NCBI RefSeq assembly: GCF_004348345.1
Contig: NZ_SMJZ01000023.1
Location: 1-57,124, forward strand
Source: Nonomuraea longispora
GTDB taxonomy: Bacteria; Actinomycetota; Actinomycetes; Streptosporangiales; Streptosporangiaceae
Direction: 5' to 3'
Length of the DNA stretch: 57,124 bases
The notes under the pieces were generated by a model. The model saw nothing but the letters and a program-made list of their open reading frames with translations. It searched no databases and was not told where the DNA came from. Positions 33,886-41,941 of the stretch are shown here, piece by piece (the first letter of the stretch is position 1; the number at the start of each line of letters is the position of its first letter). Made by a program: the position numbers and the translations under genes.

Positions 33886-36030
33886 TCAGGGCGCTCTCGC
33901 CGCGGTGAGATGGTCGTGCAGTTCGGCGTGGCGGAACTGGTAAAAGGGACCCACGGTCCGCAGGACGCCCAGGTGGTGCAGCTCGTGCAGGAAACGCATC
34001 AAGCGGAACGGCAGCCGGCCCGATGGCGCGAGGTGCATCAGGGCGATGGTGGACATCAGCCACATATGCTGGCGTTTGTTCACCATGCCTAACGCGATGC
34101 CGAAGACGACGCCCATCCCCGCGTGTACGTGAGGCGAGGTGGAAGGCGGCACGAGGGACGCCTCGTTCATGAAGTCGGCGGCGAAGCCGACGGTTGCTCC
34201 GAGGAACAGGGCGCCCATCACCTGCACACCGACGAGGCTGCGGTTGACCCGCCACGTGGACTGCGGGGTGACGGCGGCGGTGAACGGCGGGAGCCGGTTC
34301 TCGTCCGGCCGGGCGGGTGTCTTCTCCTGCTGCCGCAGCATCCGCACGGTCACATAGCCGAGGCCGAGCGCCGCGAACAGGGCGGCCAGGCCCTGCTTCC
34401 AGCCGTACGCGACGAAGGAGTAGGCCACGAACGGCAGGCCGAGGCCGGCCGGCATGATGATGGTCATCTGTCCCACGTCGGACAGCAGGCCGCGGGTGAA
34501 GTCCCGCAGCCGTTGCCGCACGCGCAGCGGTGCGAAGTCGGGGGTGCGGGCCGCCTGCGTCGCGGACAGGCCGTAGCAGAGGCCGAAGGCGGCGCCGAAG
34601 GCCGGCCCATAGGTCAGCGTGGCGGTCAGCGCGGTGGGGAGCGCGAACACGAGACTGCTCAAACCGCCGATCCAGGTACGGGCGAGCGCGCGCTGTGTCC
34701 GGGAGGCGGGCAGTGCCTGGTCGGTCAGCCGCCACCAGGCCAGGTCAGGACCGTCGGCTTCGGCCTGCAGGCGGGCCAGCAGCCGTGTCCATCCGGTGAT
34801 TCTTGCCGCGTCCCAGGTCGTGGGGCTGATCGTGGTGTGTGCGGTCAGCAGCGCGTCGAGGAGGTTGTCGAGCAGGTGGGCGCGCAGGGCGGCCACGTCG
34901 CCTGCGTACTCGGTGACCAGCGGAGCCGGGTCGGCGTCCGGCCGGTCGATGTAGACGGCCCGGACCATCCACAGGCCGAGGGCGGTGGAGGTGATCTCGG
35001 CCAGAGCCGGCGCGGTGCCCTCCTTGAGTGCGCGCAGGACCGTGGTCCACGCCGAGGACGCGGAGAGCGCGGGCAGATGGGCACTCAGGTAGTCCGCCGC
35101 GACGACGGGGTCGAGCGCCTTGGGCGCGATGACGGCGGCGGCCTTGAGCGGGCGACGCGCGGCGGCGACCGCGTCGCCGTACTCGGTGGTGCGCGAGGTG
35201 ATGATCAGCTGGTCGCGTTCCATGAGCGTGCCGGACAGTTTCGCGATCACCTTGGCGCGTGCGGGCTCGGGCAGTTCGTCGAGCCCGTCGAGCACGGCCA
35301 GGATCGAGCCACGGGCCGCCAGGACGTCGGCGCCGTCCTGCCTGTTGCCAGGTGTGCGCAGGGCGGCGTAGTCGGTGCGCACCCGCTCGGCCACCCAGTC
35401 CTGGAACCGTGGGTGGGCCTCGGTGTCCCAGTCGGCGACGGGCAGGAGCACCGGGACCGGCTCGTCGTCGATGCGCGTGCGGATCAGTTCCAGCATGAGC
35501 TGGATGGCCAGGGTGGTCTTGCCCGTGCCCCGGCCACCGGTGATGACCAGGCGGCGCCGACGCAGCGATCGGAAGGCCGCGGCGAGCGCCTTGATGTCGT
35601 CCGATCGGCCCGCCACCGCCTGCTCGCGGTCGGCGATCAGGTGTGGATGATCCATGAGCTTCGAGCGGCGGGTCATGTGCCAGGAGACCGGAATGGGCGG
35701 ATCGCCCAGCGAACGCGTCACCACCTCGTCGCTCCACCGCTCCTGCACGAGCTCGGCGAGGACCTTCATCGTGTCGGCGACGCTGCCGGGGGAGGGGGCG
35801 AGCACGCGCCCGAACCGCTCGACGACCAGCGCTGACAGCACCGCCACCGCGATGGTGCCGGCGATCCAGGGGCCGCTCCACACGCCGTCGTTGTAGACCT
35901 GGTTGGCGGCCACCGACACCATGACCGGCAGGAGCACCGATGACAGCCATAGCAGCCGGATCCGCCAGTTCCACCCGCCCACCATGGAGGCCATCGTAGT
36001 GATCGTGACCCGGCGGCGGAGAGCTTCCAT
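33886..36030 (-). CDS. Membrane-associated NACHT NTPase (second copy)
   Basis: A 714-residue protein with the same layout as the copy at 21924-24041. It has two N-terminal membrane helices (about 26-42 and 54-70), NACHT Walker A VITGGRGTGKTTLAIQLMLE (about 160-173) and Walker B ILAVLDGLDELPE (about 243-255), sensor region LIITSRTTEYGD, several C-terminal membrane segments and the end piece FYQFRHAELHDHLTAA. Sequence outside these motifs is well diverged. The end piece is shared with the first copy, so it is part of the family design. It may be a STAND-type defence or signalling protein. Confidence 0.8.
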   Translation of the reverse strand: MEALRRRVTITTMASMVGGWNWRIRLLWLSSVLLPVMVSVAANQVYNDGVWSGPWIAGTIAVAVLSALVVERFGRVLAPSPGSVADTMKVLAELVQERWSDEVVTRSLGDPPIPVSWHMTRRSKLMDHPHLIADREQAVAGRSDDIKALAAAFRSLRRRRLVITGGRGTGKTTLAIQLMLELIRTRIDDEPVPVLLPVADWDTEAHPRFQDWVAERVRTDYAALRTPGNRQDGADVLAARGSILAVLDGLDELPEPARAKVIAKLSGTLMERDQLIITSRTTEYGDAVAAARRPLKAAAVIAPKALDPVVAADYLSAHLPALSASSAWTTVLRALKEGTAPALAEITSTALGLWMVRAVYIDRPDADPAPLVTEYAGDVAALRAHLLDNLLDALLTAHTTISPTTWDAARITGWTRLLARLQAEADGPDLAWWRLTDQALPASRTQRALARTWIGGLSSLVFALPTALTATLTYGPAFGAAFGLCYGLSATQAARTPDFAPLRVRQRLRDFTRGLLSDVGQMTIIMPAGLGLPFVAYSFVAYGWKQGLAALFAALGLGYVTVRMLRQQEKTPARPDENRLPPFTAAVTPQSTWRVNRSLVGVQVMGALFLGATVGFAADFMNEASLVPPSTSPHVHAGMGVVFGIALGMVNKRQHMWLMSTIALMHLAPSGRLPFRLMRFLHELHHLGVLRTVGPFYQFRHAELHDHLTAARAP

Positions 36031-36186
36031 TGTTATGCCTCCCCGCGTTCAGTGCTCCGCTGCGAACGTAGGCGGCGACGGGTTGAGGATCTGCAAGGAG
36101 GGGCGACAAAGCTATTGATCAGCTGATAAGTCAGTCGTTAGCGTTCGTCGCAACATTGATCTCCCATACTGGTAAAAGAGGCAGTC

Positions 36187-37785
36187 ATGTCCGTGACCGC
36201 TAACCTCCGGAGAGCCCTGGCGGTGGCGCTGGCCATCGTCCTCGGGACGACCATGGCGTCGTCCCAGGCGGGCGCCGGCGCGGTGGCCGAGCCCCGGCAA
36301 CCGAACATCATCTTCTTCCTGGTCGACGACATGTCAGCCGACCTGCTGCCGTACATGGACACCGTGAGCGGCCTGGCGAGGAACGGCACGACGTTCACCG
36401 GCTACCACGTGTCCAACTCGCTCTGCTGCCCCTCGCGGGCCTCCATGTTCACCGGTCAGTTCCCGCACAACACCGGCGTGGAGACGAACAAGGGCTCCGA
36501 CCGCGGCGGTTACGCGGCGTTCGAGCCGCACGAGAGCCGCACGTACGCCGCCTCGCTCGACCGGGCCGGCTACCGGACCGGTTACCTCGGCAAGTACATC
36601 AACGAGTATCCGGTGGGCCCCGGCTACAAGGTGCCGGCCGGCTGGGACGAGTGGCACGTCGCCGGAGGCGGCGGCTACAACGAGTTCAAATACCAGCTCA
36701 CCGGCTACATCAAGGAGGAGTCGGCGGACGACAGACCGCTCGACCCCTCCGGCGGCAAGTACCTGGTGGACGTGCTCGGGCGGCGGGCGGCCGAGTTCAT
36801 CGAGCGTTCGCGTGAGCACGCGCCCGGCGAGCCGTTCTTCCTCCAGGTCTCGCCGTTCTCTCCGCACGCCAGGGTCGGCGTCAAGCCGGGCGAGAAGGAG
36901 CCGCGCTTCCCGCCGGCGCGGCGAGACCGGCCGAAGACCCAGTGGCCGGCAGGGGAGTTCCCGAACGGCGACTGCGGCGGCACCGACTGCGCCACCATCG
37001 ACGTGTCCGAACTTCCCGCCTTCGACGAGGACACCGCCGACAAGCCGGCGTGGGTACGCCGCGACAAGCTCTCCCCGAAACTCGTCAAGGAACTGCGCAA
37101 GGACTTCCGCAACAGGATCCGCATGGTGCAGTCGGTCGACGACATGGTGGAGCGGGTCCTGTCCACGCTGACGGAGGAGGAGAAGCGCACCACGTACGTG
37201 GTCTTCACCAGCGACAACGGCTTCCACCTCGGCCAGCATCGCCTGGTGCGCGGCAAGTCCACCGCCTACGACCACGACGTACGGGTGCCGCTGCTGGTCA
37301 GACGGCCGGCGACGGGACGGCACGGCGATCTCGTGACCGGCGCGCTCACCCAGAACGTCGACCTGTTCGCGACCTTCCTCGACCTGGCGGGCGCCGACCC
37401 GTCGGTGCGCGACAGCCGTGACGGCCGCAGCCTGCTGCCGCTCATCCAGGGCCGCAAGGTCAAGGACTGGCGCGACGCGGCGCTGATCGAGCACGTCAAG
37501 CCGGACCCGCAGGCGTCGGGCGCGCCGGACCCCGACGCCGACAGCCTCCAGGCGGGCAACTCCCAGCCGCCGAGCTACGCCGCCGTACGCACCGAGGGCG
37601 ATCTGTACGTCGAGTACGAGGGCGAGGCGAAGCCCGAGTACTACGACATGGTCGCCGACCCGCACCAGTTGACCAACGACCCCGACCACGCCAGGACCGC
37701 GGACCTCGCCAAGGTCCTCGACACCCTGCGCGCCTGCGGCAAGCCCGGCGCCCCTGACTGCTGGACGGCCGCCCGCCTCAGGTGA
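36187..37785 (+). CDS. Secreted sulfatase
   Basis: A 532-residue exported enzyme of the arylsulfatase family. Signal peptide LRRALAVALAIVLGTTMASS. Metal ligands D47 and D48 (FFLVDDM), the formylglycine motif C80-C-P-S-R84 in SNSLCCPSRASMFTGQFP, and D343, N344 in VFTSDNGFHLGQH. C80 would be oxidised by a formylglycine-generating enzyme, absent from the window. The overall type is that of GlcNAc-6-sulfatase or heparan/chondroitin sulfatases; substrate not assignable. AAGAGG precedes ATG. A large inverted repeat follows the gene. Confidence 0.92.
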   Translation: MSVTANLRRALAVALAIVLGTTMASSQAGAGAVAEPRQPNIIFFLVDDMSADLLPYMDTVSGLARNGTTFTGYHVSNSLCCPSRASMFTGQFPHNTGVETNKGSDRGGYAAFEPHESRTYAASLDRAGYRTGYLGKYINEYPVGPGYKVPAGWDEWHVAGGGGYNEFKYQLTGYIKEESADDRPLDPSGGKYLVDVLGRRAAEFIERSREHAPGEPFFLQVSPFSPHARVGVKPGEKEPRFPPARRDRPKTQWPAGEFPNGDCGGTDCATIDVSELPAFDEDTADKPAWVRRDKLSPKLVKELRKDFRNRIRMVQSVDDMVERVLSTLTEEEKRTTYVVFTSDNGFHLGQHRLVRGKSTAYDHDVRVPLLVRRPATGRHGDLVTGALTQNVDLFATFLDLAGADPSVRDSRDGRSLLPLIQGRKVKDWRDAALIEHVKPDPQASGAPDPDADSLQAGNSQPPSYAAVRTEGDLYVEYEGEAKPEYYDMVADPHQLTNDPDHARTADLAKVLDTLRACGKPGAPDCWTAARLR

Positions 37786-37832
37786 CGACGAGTTCCGCCG
37801 CGTCCGGAGGCCTGTACAGGCCTCCCTCGCGC

Positions 37833-37881
37833 ACCGGCCCCCAATCCCCTAGGGAGGTTTCCTAGGGGATTGGGGGCCGGT
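37833..37881. terminator. 21-bp perfect inverted repeat
   Basis: Arms 37833-37853 and 37861-37881 (starting ACCGGCCCCCAATCCCCTAG) with loop GAGGTTT. It is a strong hairpin 48 bases after the sulfatase stop and probably its terminator. Its right arm runs into the truncated DUF305 remnant. Confidence 0.75.
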
Positions 37882-38194
37882 GGGGCAGGTCGAGATGATG
37901 CTGCTGCGCTGGCTGCGCTCCTGGGACCAGCCGCTGACCGCCGCCGCGGGCGCGCACGACCACCACGGCGGCATGCCGGAGACCGGCGTCGAGCAGATCC
38001 GGGCGCTCAGGCGGTCGGCCGGCTTCGAGCGCGACCTGCTCGACCTGCTCATCGAGCACCAGGGCGACGCCGTGCGGATGGCGGCCGCGGAGGTGTCGGG
38101 CGGGGCGGCCCCGGCCGTCAAGAGGTGGGCCGCCCAGGTGCGCGCGTCGCGCACGGCGCAGATCGGCATGATGCGGGACCTGCTCAGCGGCTGA
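37880..38194 (+). pseudogene. DUF305 protein, 5' half missing
   Basis: GQVEMMLLRWLRSWDQPL, then AHDHHGGMPE and FERDLLDLLIEHQGDAVRMA to RTAQIGMMRDLLSG match the second half of DUF305 proteins, which are ferritin-like four-helix proteins with His-rich clusters. The usual signal peptide and first half (the MIxHHxQAVxM helix) are missing. The homology begins at the right arm of the 21-bp inverted repeat, so the junction is the break. GTG 37880 or ATG 37895 could still give a 100-residue product. Confidence 0.6.
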
Positions 38195-38261
38195 GCGCCG
38201 GACCCCTCACCAGGCATTTTTCGCCGGAAATCGGCCCGGCGTCGTAGACGCCGATGGTAAT

Positions 38262-38278
38262 AAGTGATTAGATCACTT
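38262..38278. promoter_or_regulatory. FadR-type operator of the carbohydrate locus
   Basis: AAGTGAT-TAG-ATCACTT, a palindrome with 7-bp arms, ends three bases before the regulator's ATG. 15 of 17 bases recur at 52115-52131, which argues for a real binding site. Confidence 0.7.
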
Positions 38279-38281
38279 GAT

Positions 38282-38980
38282 ATGTCCGAGGTAACGCGGC
38301 CCACGCTTTCCGACGCTCTCACCGAGCGCATGCTGGAGCTCATCCGCAAGGGCGGGCACCGGCCAGGCGACAGGCTGCCCTCGACCAGGGAGCTCTCCCA
38401 GCGTTTCGCCGTCACCACCCCGACGTTGCGCGAGGCGCTACGCAGACTGGAGGCCACCGGCGCCATCGAGTTGCGGCACGGCTCCGGCATCTACGTGGGC
38501 GCCGCCATCGAGCGGCTGGTCCTGCCCAACCCCAACATGCGCGAGGTGCACGCCGCCCAGCTCGTCGAGCTGCTGGGGGCGCGCATCGTCATCGAGCCGC
38601 CGCTGGCCGCGATGGCCGCGCAGCGCGCGGAGGGCGACGAACTCGCCGTGCTCAAGGGGGTGCTCGACAAGGCGGGCAAGCACCTGCGCGGCGAGGACGC
38701 CGAGCTGCACGAGGCGAACATGTCCTTCCACCGGGCCACCGCGCGGATGGCGGGCAACAGCGTGCTCCACGAGGTCGTCGACTCGCTGCTCCTCGTCCAC
38801 GGGCCGGAGCAGCGGGAGATCCTGCAGATCTTCGACGACCGGCGTCGCGACTACGAGGAGCACCTGGCGATCCTGGAGGCCATCGAGGCACGCGCCCCGG
38901 CCGAGGCCGAGGATCGCATGCGGGCCCATCTGGTCGAGGTCAGGACGGTCATAGAGCACAGGTTGAACCCCCCGGGTTGA
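38282..38980 (+). CDS. GntR/FadR-family regulator
   Basis: A 232-residue protein. The winged helix (8-75) has DRLPSTRELSQRFAVTTPTL and REALRRLEATGAIELRHGSG. The FCD ligand domain (about 90-230) has LVELLGARIVIEPPLAAMAA, FHRATARMAGN and DDRRRDYEEHLAILEAIEAR, where Asp/His residues usually bind a metal and a carboxylate effector. It heads the sugar operon and has its operator at its own start, so it is probably an autorepressor induced by a sugar acid or similar. ATG 38282 has almost no leader; GTG 38264 is an unlikely alternative. Confidence 0.92.
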   Translation: MSEVTRPTLSDALTERMLELIRKGGHRPGDRLPSTRELSQRFAVTTPTLREALRRLEATGAIELRHGSGIYVGAAIERLVLPNPNMREVHAAQLVELLGARIVIEPPLAAMAAQRAEGDELAVLKGVLDKAGKHLRGEDAELHEANMSFHRATARMAGNSVLHEVVDSLLLVHGPEQREILQIFDDRRRDYEEHLAILEAIEARAPAEAEDRMRAHLVEVRTVIEHRLNPPG

Positions 38981-38999
38981 ACCCCCCGGTTGAACCCCC
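38963..38999. repeat. Three tandem TTGAACCCCC units
   Basis: TTGAACCCCCC, TTGAACCCCCC and TTGAACCCCC spaced by 2-3 bases, spanning the gntR stop and the gap to the binding-protein gene. The first two encode the end of the regulator. Copy number could change by slippage. Confidence 0.7.
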
Positions 39000-39021
39000 G
39001 ATGGAAACAAGGAGGCCGGCC

Positions 39022-40272
39022 ATGTTCCGGTCACGTGTGGTCACGCTCGGCGTGGCGGCGCTCGTCCTGGCCGCCTGTGGTGGCAACGGCGCCGACGCGC
39101 CGCAGGAGAAGAAGACCGAGCTGACGCTGTACAACGACAAGGGCGCGTGGACGAAGTATTTCGAGGAGATGGGCGCTGCGTCCAAGCAGAGCATCGGCCT
39201 GAGCATCAAGCCGACGGGATACACAGACTCGGCCCAGTACCAGGCGTTCATCAAGGCGTCGTTCCGCACCGACGTCAAACCTGACCTGTTCACCTGGCAG
39301 ACCGGGGGAATGCTGGAGCAGATCGTCAAGCAGAAGCAGGTGGCCGACACCTCGGCCATCTGGCAGGAGGCGATCAAGGCGGGCGACCTGTCGAAGGACC
39401 TTTTGCCCTACTACACGATCGGCGGCAAGCAGTACTGCGTGCCGATGAACGTCGCCTACTGGGGCATGTTCTACAACAAAAGAATCTTCGACAAGTACGA
39501 CCTGAAGCCCCCGGAGACCTGGGACGACCTCGTCAAGACCGCCGACACGCTGAAGCAGAACGACGTCAAGGCCTTCTACCACACCAGCGTGCTGTTCTCG
39601 TTCGTCTGGTTCGAGCAGCTCCTGGCCGGCACCGACCCCGACCTGTACGACCGCCTGTCCACCGGCAGGGCGAAGTACACCGACCCGGGCGTGGTGCAGG
39701 TCATGGAGAAGTGGAAGCAACTGATCGACGCCGGCTACTTCATCAACCCGGGCGACAAGACCGACCCCGCCGACGTGCTGAAGAACGGCAAGGCCGCGAT
39801 GGTGTCGTCCGGCAGCTGGTTCAACACCAGCATGACGCAGCGCGACCTGAAGGCCGGCGAGGACTACGACTTCTTCGTCATCCCCAACCTCAACCCGGCG
39901 CTGCCCAAGACCTCGATGATCTTCGAGAGCGGGCCGCTGTGCTCGCTGACGAAGGCGGCCGACCCCGAGGCCGGCACGAAGTACCTCAAGTGGTGGACGA
40001 CCGCGGAGGCCCAGGAGAAGTGGGCGACGAGCCGGGGTGACGTGAGCGCCAACCCGAAGGTGGAGATCGACGACAAGGCGCTCGGCGCCGTCACCAAGGA
40101 CGCGGGCAGCGGAAAATACCGCCTGGTCAACCGCTACTTCGAGGCCACGCCGCCGCCCGTGCTGACGGCCGCGCTCGACGGGTTCAGCAAGTTCGTCACC
40201 CAGCCCGGCTCGTACAAGGAGGTGCTGGAGACCATCCAGCAGGCCGCCGACGAGTACTGGAGCACGCAGTAG
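39022..40272 (+). CDS. ABC transporter sugar-binding lipoprotein
   Basis: A 416-residue extracytoplasmic binding protein. Signal peptide with lipobox VLAAC (C19), then a mature part with VPMNVAYWGMFYNKRIFDKY, DDLVKTADTLKQNDVKAFYH and GKAAMVSSGSWF, typical of family-1 carbohydrate-binding proteins. The ligand is unknown. ATG 39022 follows AAGGAGG; an upstream in-frame ATG at 39001 lacks such a site. It overlaps the first permease gene by one base. Confidence 0.93.
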   Translation: MFRSRVVTLGVAALVLAACGGNGADAPQEKKTELTLYNDKGAWTKYFEEMGAASKQSIGLSIKPTGYTDSAQYQAFIKASFRTDVKPDLFTWQTGGMLEQIVKQKQVADTSAIWQEAIKAGDLSKDLLPYYTIGGKQYCVPMNVAYWGMFYNKRIFDKYDLKPPETWDDLVKTADTLKQNDVKAFYHTSVLFSFVWFEQLLAGTDPDLYDRLSTGRAKYTDPGVVQVMEKWKQLIDAGYFINPGDKTDPADVLKNGKAAMVSSGSWFNTSMTQRDLKAGEDYDFFVIPNLNPALPKTSMIFESGPLCSLTKAADPEAGTKYLKWWTTAEAQEKWATSRGDVSANPKVEIDDKALGAVTKDAGSGKYRLVNRYFEATPPPVLTAALDGFSKFVTQPGSYKEVLETIQQAADEYWSTQ

Positions 40273-41135
40273 TGAGCGCGGCCAGGAGCACGCGTGGTCC
40301 CATGCTCGGCCGCTTCAGGCACGGTTACGTCGCGCCGGCCGCTCTCCTGGTCGCGGGGCTGCTCTACGCGCCGTTCCTGTGGACGGCCTACCTGAGCCTG
40401 ACCCGCTACGACGGCCTTGAGCCGCCGACGTGGATCGGGCTGCGCAACTTCACCAAGCTGTTCGACGACCCGGCGCTGCTCACCTCGACCCGCAACACGC
40501 TCATCTGGGTGGTCGGCACGATGGTGCTGCCGGTCGGGCTCGGGCTGCTGGTGGCGGTCCTGTCGTACGACCTGAGGGGCGGCGCGTGGTACCGCCTGCC
40601 GTTCATGTTGCCGTACGCGCTGAGCGGCGCGGGGCTCGCCATGGTGTGGAGCCCGATCCTGTCGCACGGCGGGATCGCCAACCTGATGCTCGGCGTGGAC
40701 ACCGCGTTCCTGCAGGACGCGCCCGCCAACACCGTCGCCATGCTGCTGGTCTGGACGTGGCAGCAGCTCGGCGTCAACACGCTGCTGTTCGTGGTGGGCC
40801 TGCAGTCGATCCCCAAGGACCCCATCGAGGCCGCCCGGCTCGACGGCGCCTCCGGGTGGCGGTTGTTCCGGCACGTCATCTGGCCGCTGATGAGGCCGCT
40901 GACGGCCGTCGTGGTGGGGCTCGCGCTGGTGGCCGGGCTGAAGACGTTCGACATCGTGTGGGTGCTGACGCAGGGCGGGCCCGGCCGCAACTCGGAGACC
41001 CTCGCGGTGACGATGTACAAGGAGACGTTCGTGGCCAGCGAATACGGCTACGGTTCCGCGGTGGCCGTCATGCTGACGGTGGTCACGGGGCTGGCGTCGT
41101 ACCTCTATCTCAAGAGGCAGGTGACCGCCACATGA
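40272..41135 (+). CDS. Sugar ABC transporter permease 1
   Basis: A 287-residue membrane protein of the MalF type with six helices and the EAA loop EAARLDGASGWRLFRHVIWP. It starts with GTG overlapping the stop of the binding protein. The ATPase partner is not encoded here; actinomycetes often share one ATPase, such as MsiK, among several importers. Confidence 0.93.
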   Translation: MSAARSTRGPMLGRFRHGYVAPAALLVAGLLYAPFLWTAYLSLTRYDGLEPPTWIGLRNFTKLFDDPALLTSTRNTLIWVVGTMVLPVGLGLLVAVLSYDLRGGAWYRLPFMLPYALSGAGLAMVWSPILSHGGIANLMLGVDTAFLQDAPANTVAMLLVWTWQQLGVNTLLFVVGLQSIPKDPIEAARLDGASGWRLFRHVIWPLMRPLTAVVVGLALVAGLKTFDIVWVLTQGGPGRNSETLAVTMYKETFVASEYGYGSAVAVMLTVVTGLASYLYLKRQVTAT

Positions 41136-41941
41136 TCAGGCGTGCCGTGCTCGTCCTGCTCGGGCTGGTCTGGATCGGGCCGACGTACCTGCTGCTGGTC
41201 AACGCCGCGCGCCCGGCCGGGTCGTACGATCCGGGCAGCGCGTGGGTGCCGTCCGGCGACTTCGCGCTGTTCGAGAACTTCGGACGGGCGCTGGAGGGCG
41301 CCGACCTGACCCAGAGCCTGGCCAGCACCGCGCTCTACAGCGCCGTCTCGCCGCTGCTCGGCGTGCTCGTGGGCGCGCTGGCCGGCTACACGATCGTGGT
41401 GCTGCGGCTGAAGTACGGGTTCTGGTGGTTCCTGCTGATCTTCGGCGGCACGATCTTCCCCTCGCAGATGTTGCTCGTGCCGCTCTTCGTCGGCTACAGC
41501 GACGCCGGCCTGTACGACTCCAGGCTCGGCATGATCCTCATCTACACGGCGATCAACGTGCCGCTGGCCGCGTTCGTGCTGCGCAACTTCTACTCCGGCG
41601 TGGCGTTCTCGATCTTCGAGGCCGCCCGGATGGACGGCGCGTCCACGTGGCGGATCTTCTGGCGCATCTACCTGCCGATCTCGGCCAGCGCGCTGACCGC
41701 CGTGTTCATCCTCGAGTTCACCTTCATCTGGAACGACCTCATCTTCGGCCTGACGCTGACGCAGACCGAGGAGGTGCGGCCCGTGATGACCGCCATCGCC
41801 GGCCTCATGACCGACGTGTACGCCGGAACCCCGGTGCCCGTCGGCCTGGCGGCGGGCCTCGTGGTCTCGCTGCCGACGGTCGTGTTGTTCCTCGCCACCC
41901 AGCGCCTCTTCGCCAGGGGCCTGTCTCTAGGGAGTTTTTGA
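41132..41941 (+). CDS. Sugar ABC transporter permease 2
   Basis: A 269-residue membrane protein of the MalG type with six helices and the EAA loop EAARMDGASTWRIFWRIYLP. ATG overlaps the permease 1 stop (ATGA) and its stop overlaps the next ATG by one base, so the operon is tightly coupled. No ATPase gene follows. Confidence 0.93.
   Translation: MIRRAVLVLLGLVWIGPTYLLLVNAARPAGSYDPGSAWVPSGDFALFENFGRALEGADLTQSLASTALYSAVSPLLGVLVGALAGYTIVVLRLKYGFWWFLLIFGGTIFPSQMLLVPLFVGYSDAGLYDSRLGMILIYTAINVPLAAFVLRNFYSGVAFSIFEAARMDGASTWRIFWRIYLPISASALTAVFILEFTFIWNDLIFGLTLTQTEEVRPVMTAIAGLMTDVYAGTPVPVGLAAGLVVSLPTVVLFLATQRLFARGLSLGSF

Noticed and set aside
34123..35835. 570-codon plus-strand frame opposite the second NACHT gene
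   Set aside because: Gly/Arg/Glu-rich shadow; the minus strand has Walker motifs.
36118..36127. ATCAGCTGAT palindrome upstream of the sulfatase
   Set aside because: A 10-base palindrome without a second copy or a neighbouring regulator; too weak to call an operator.
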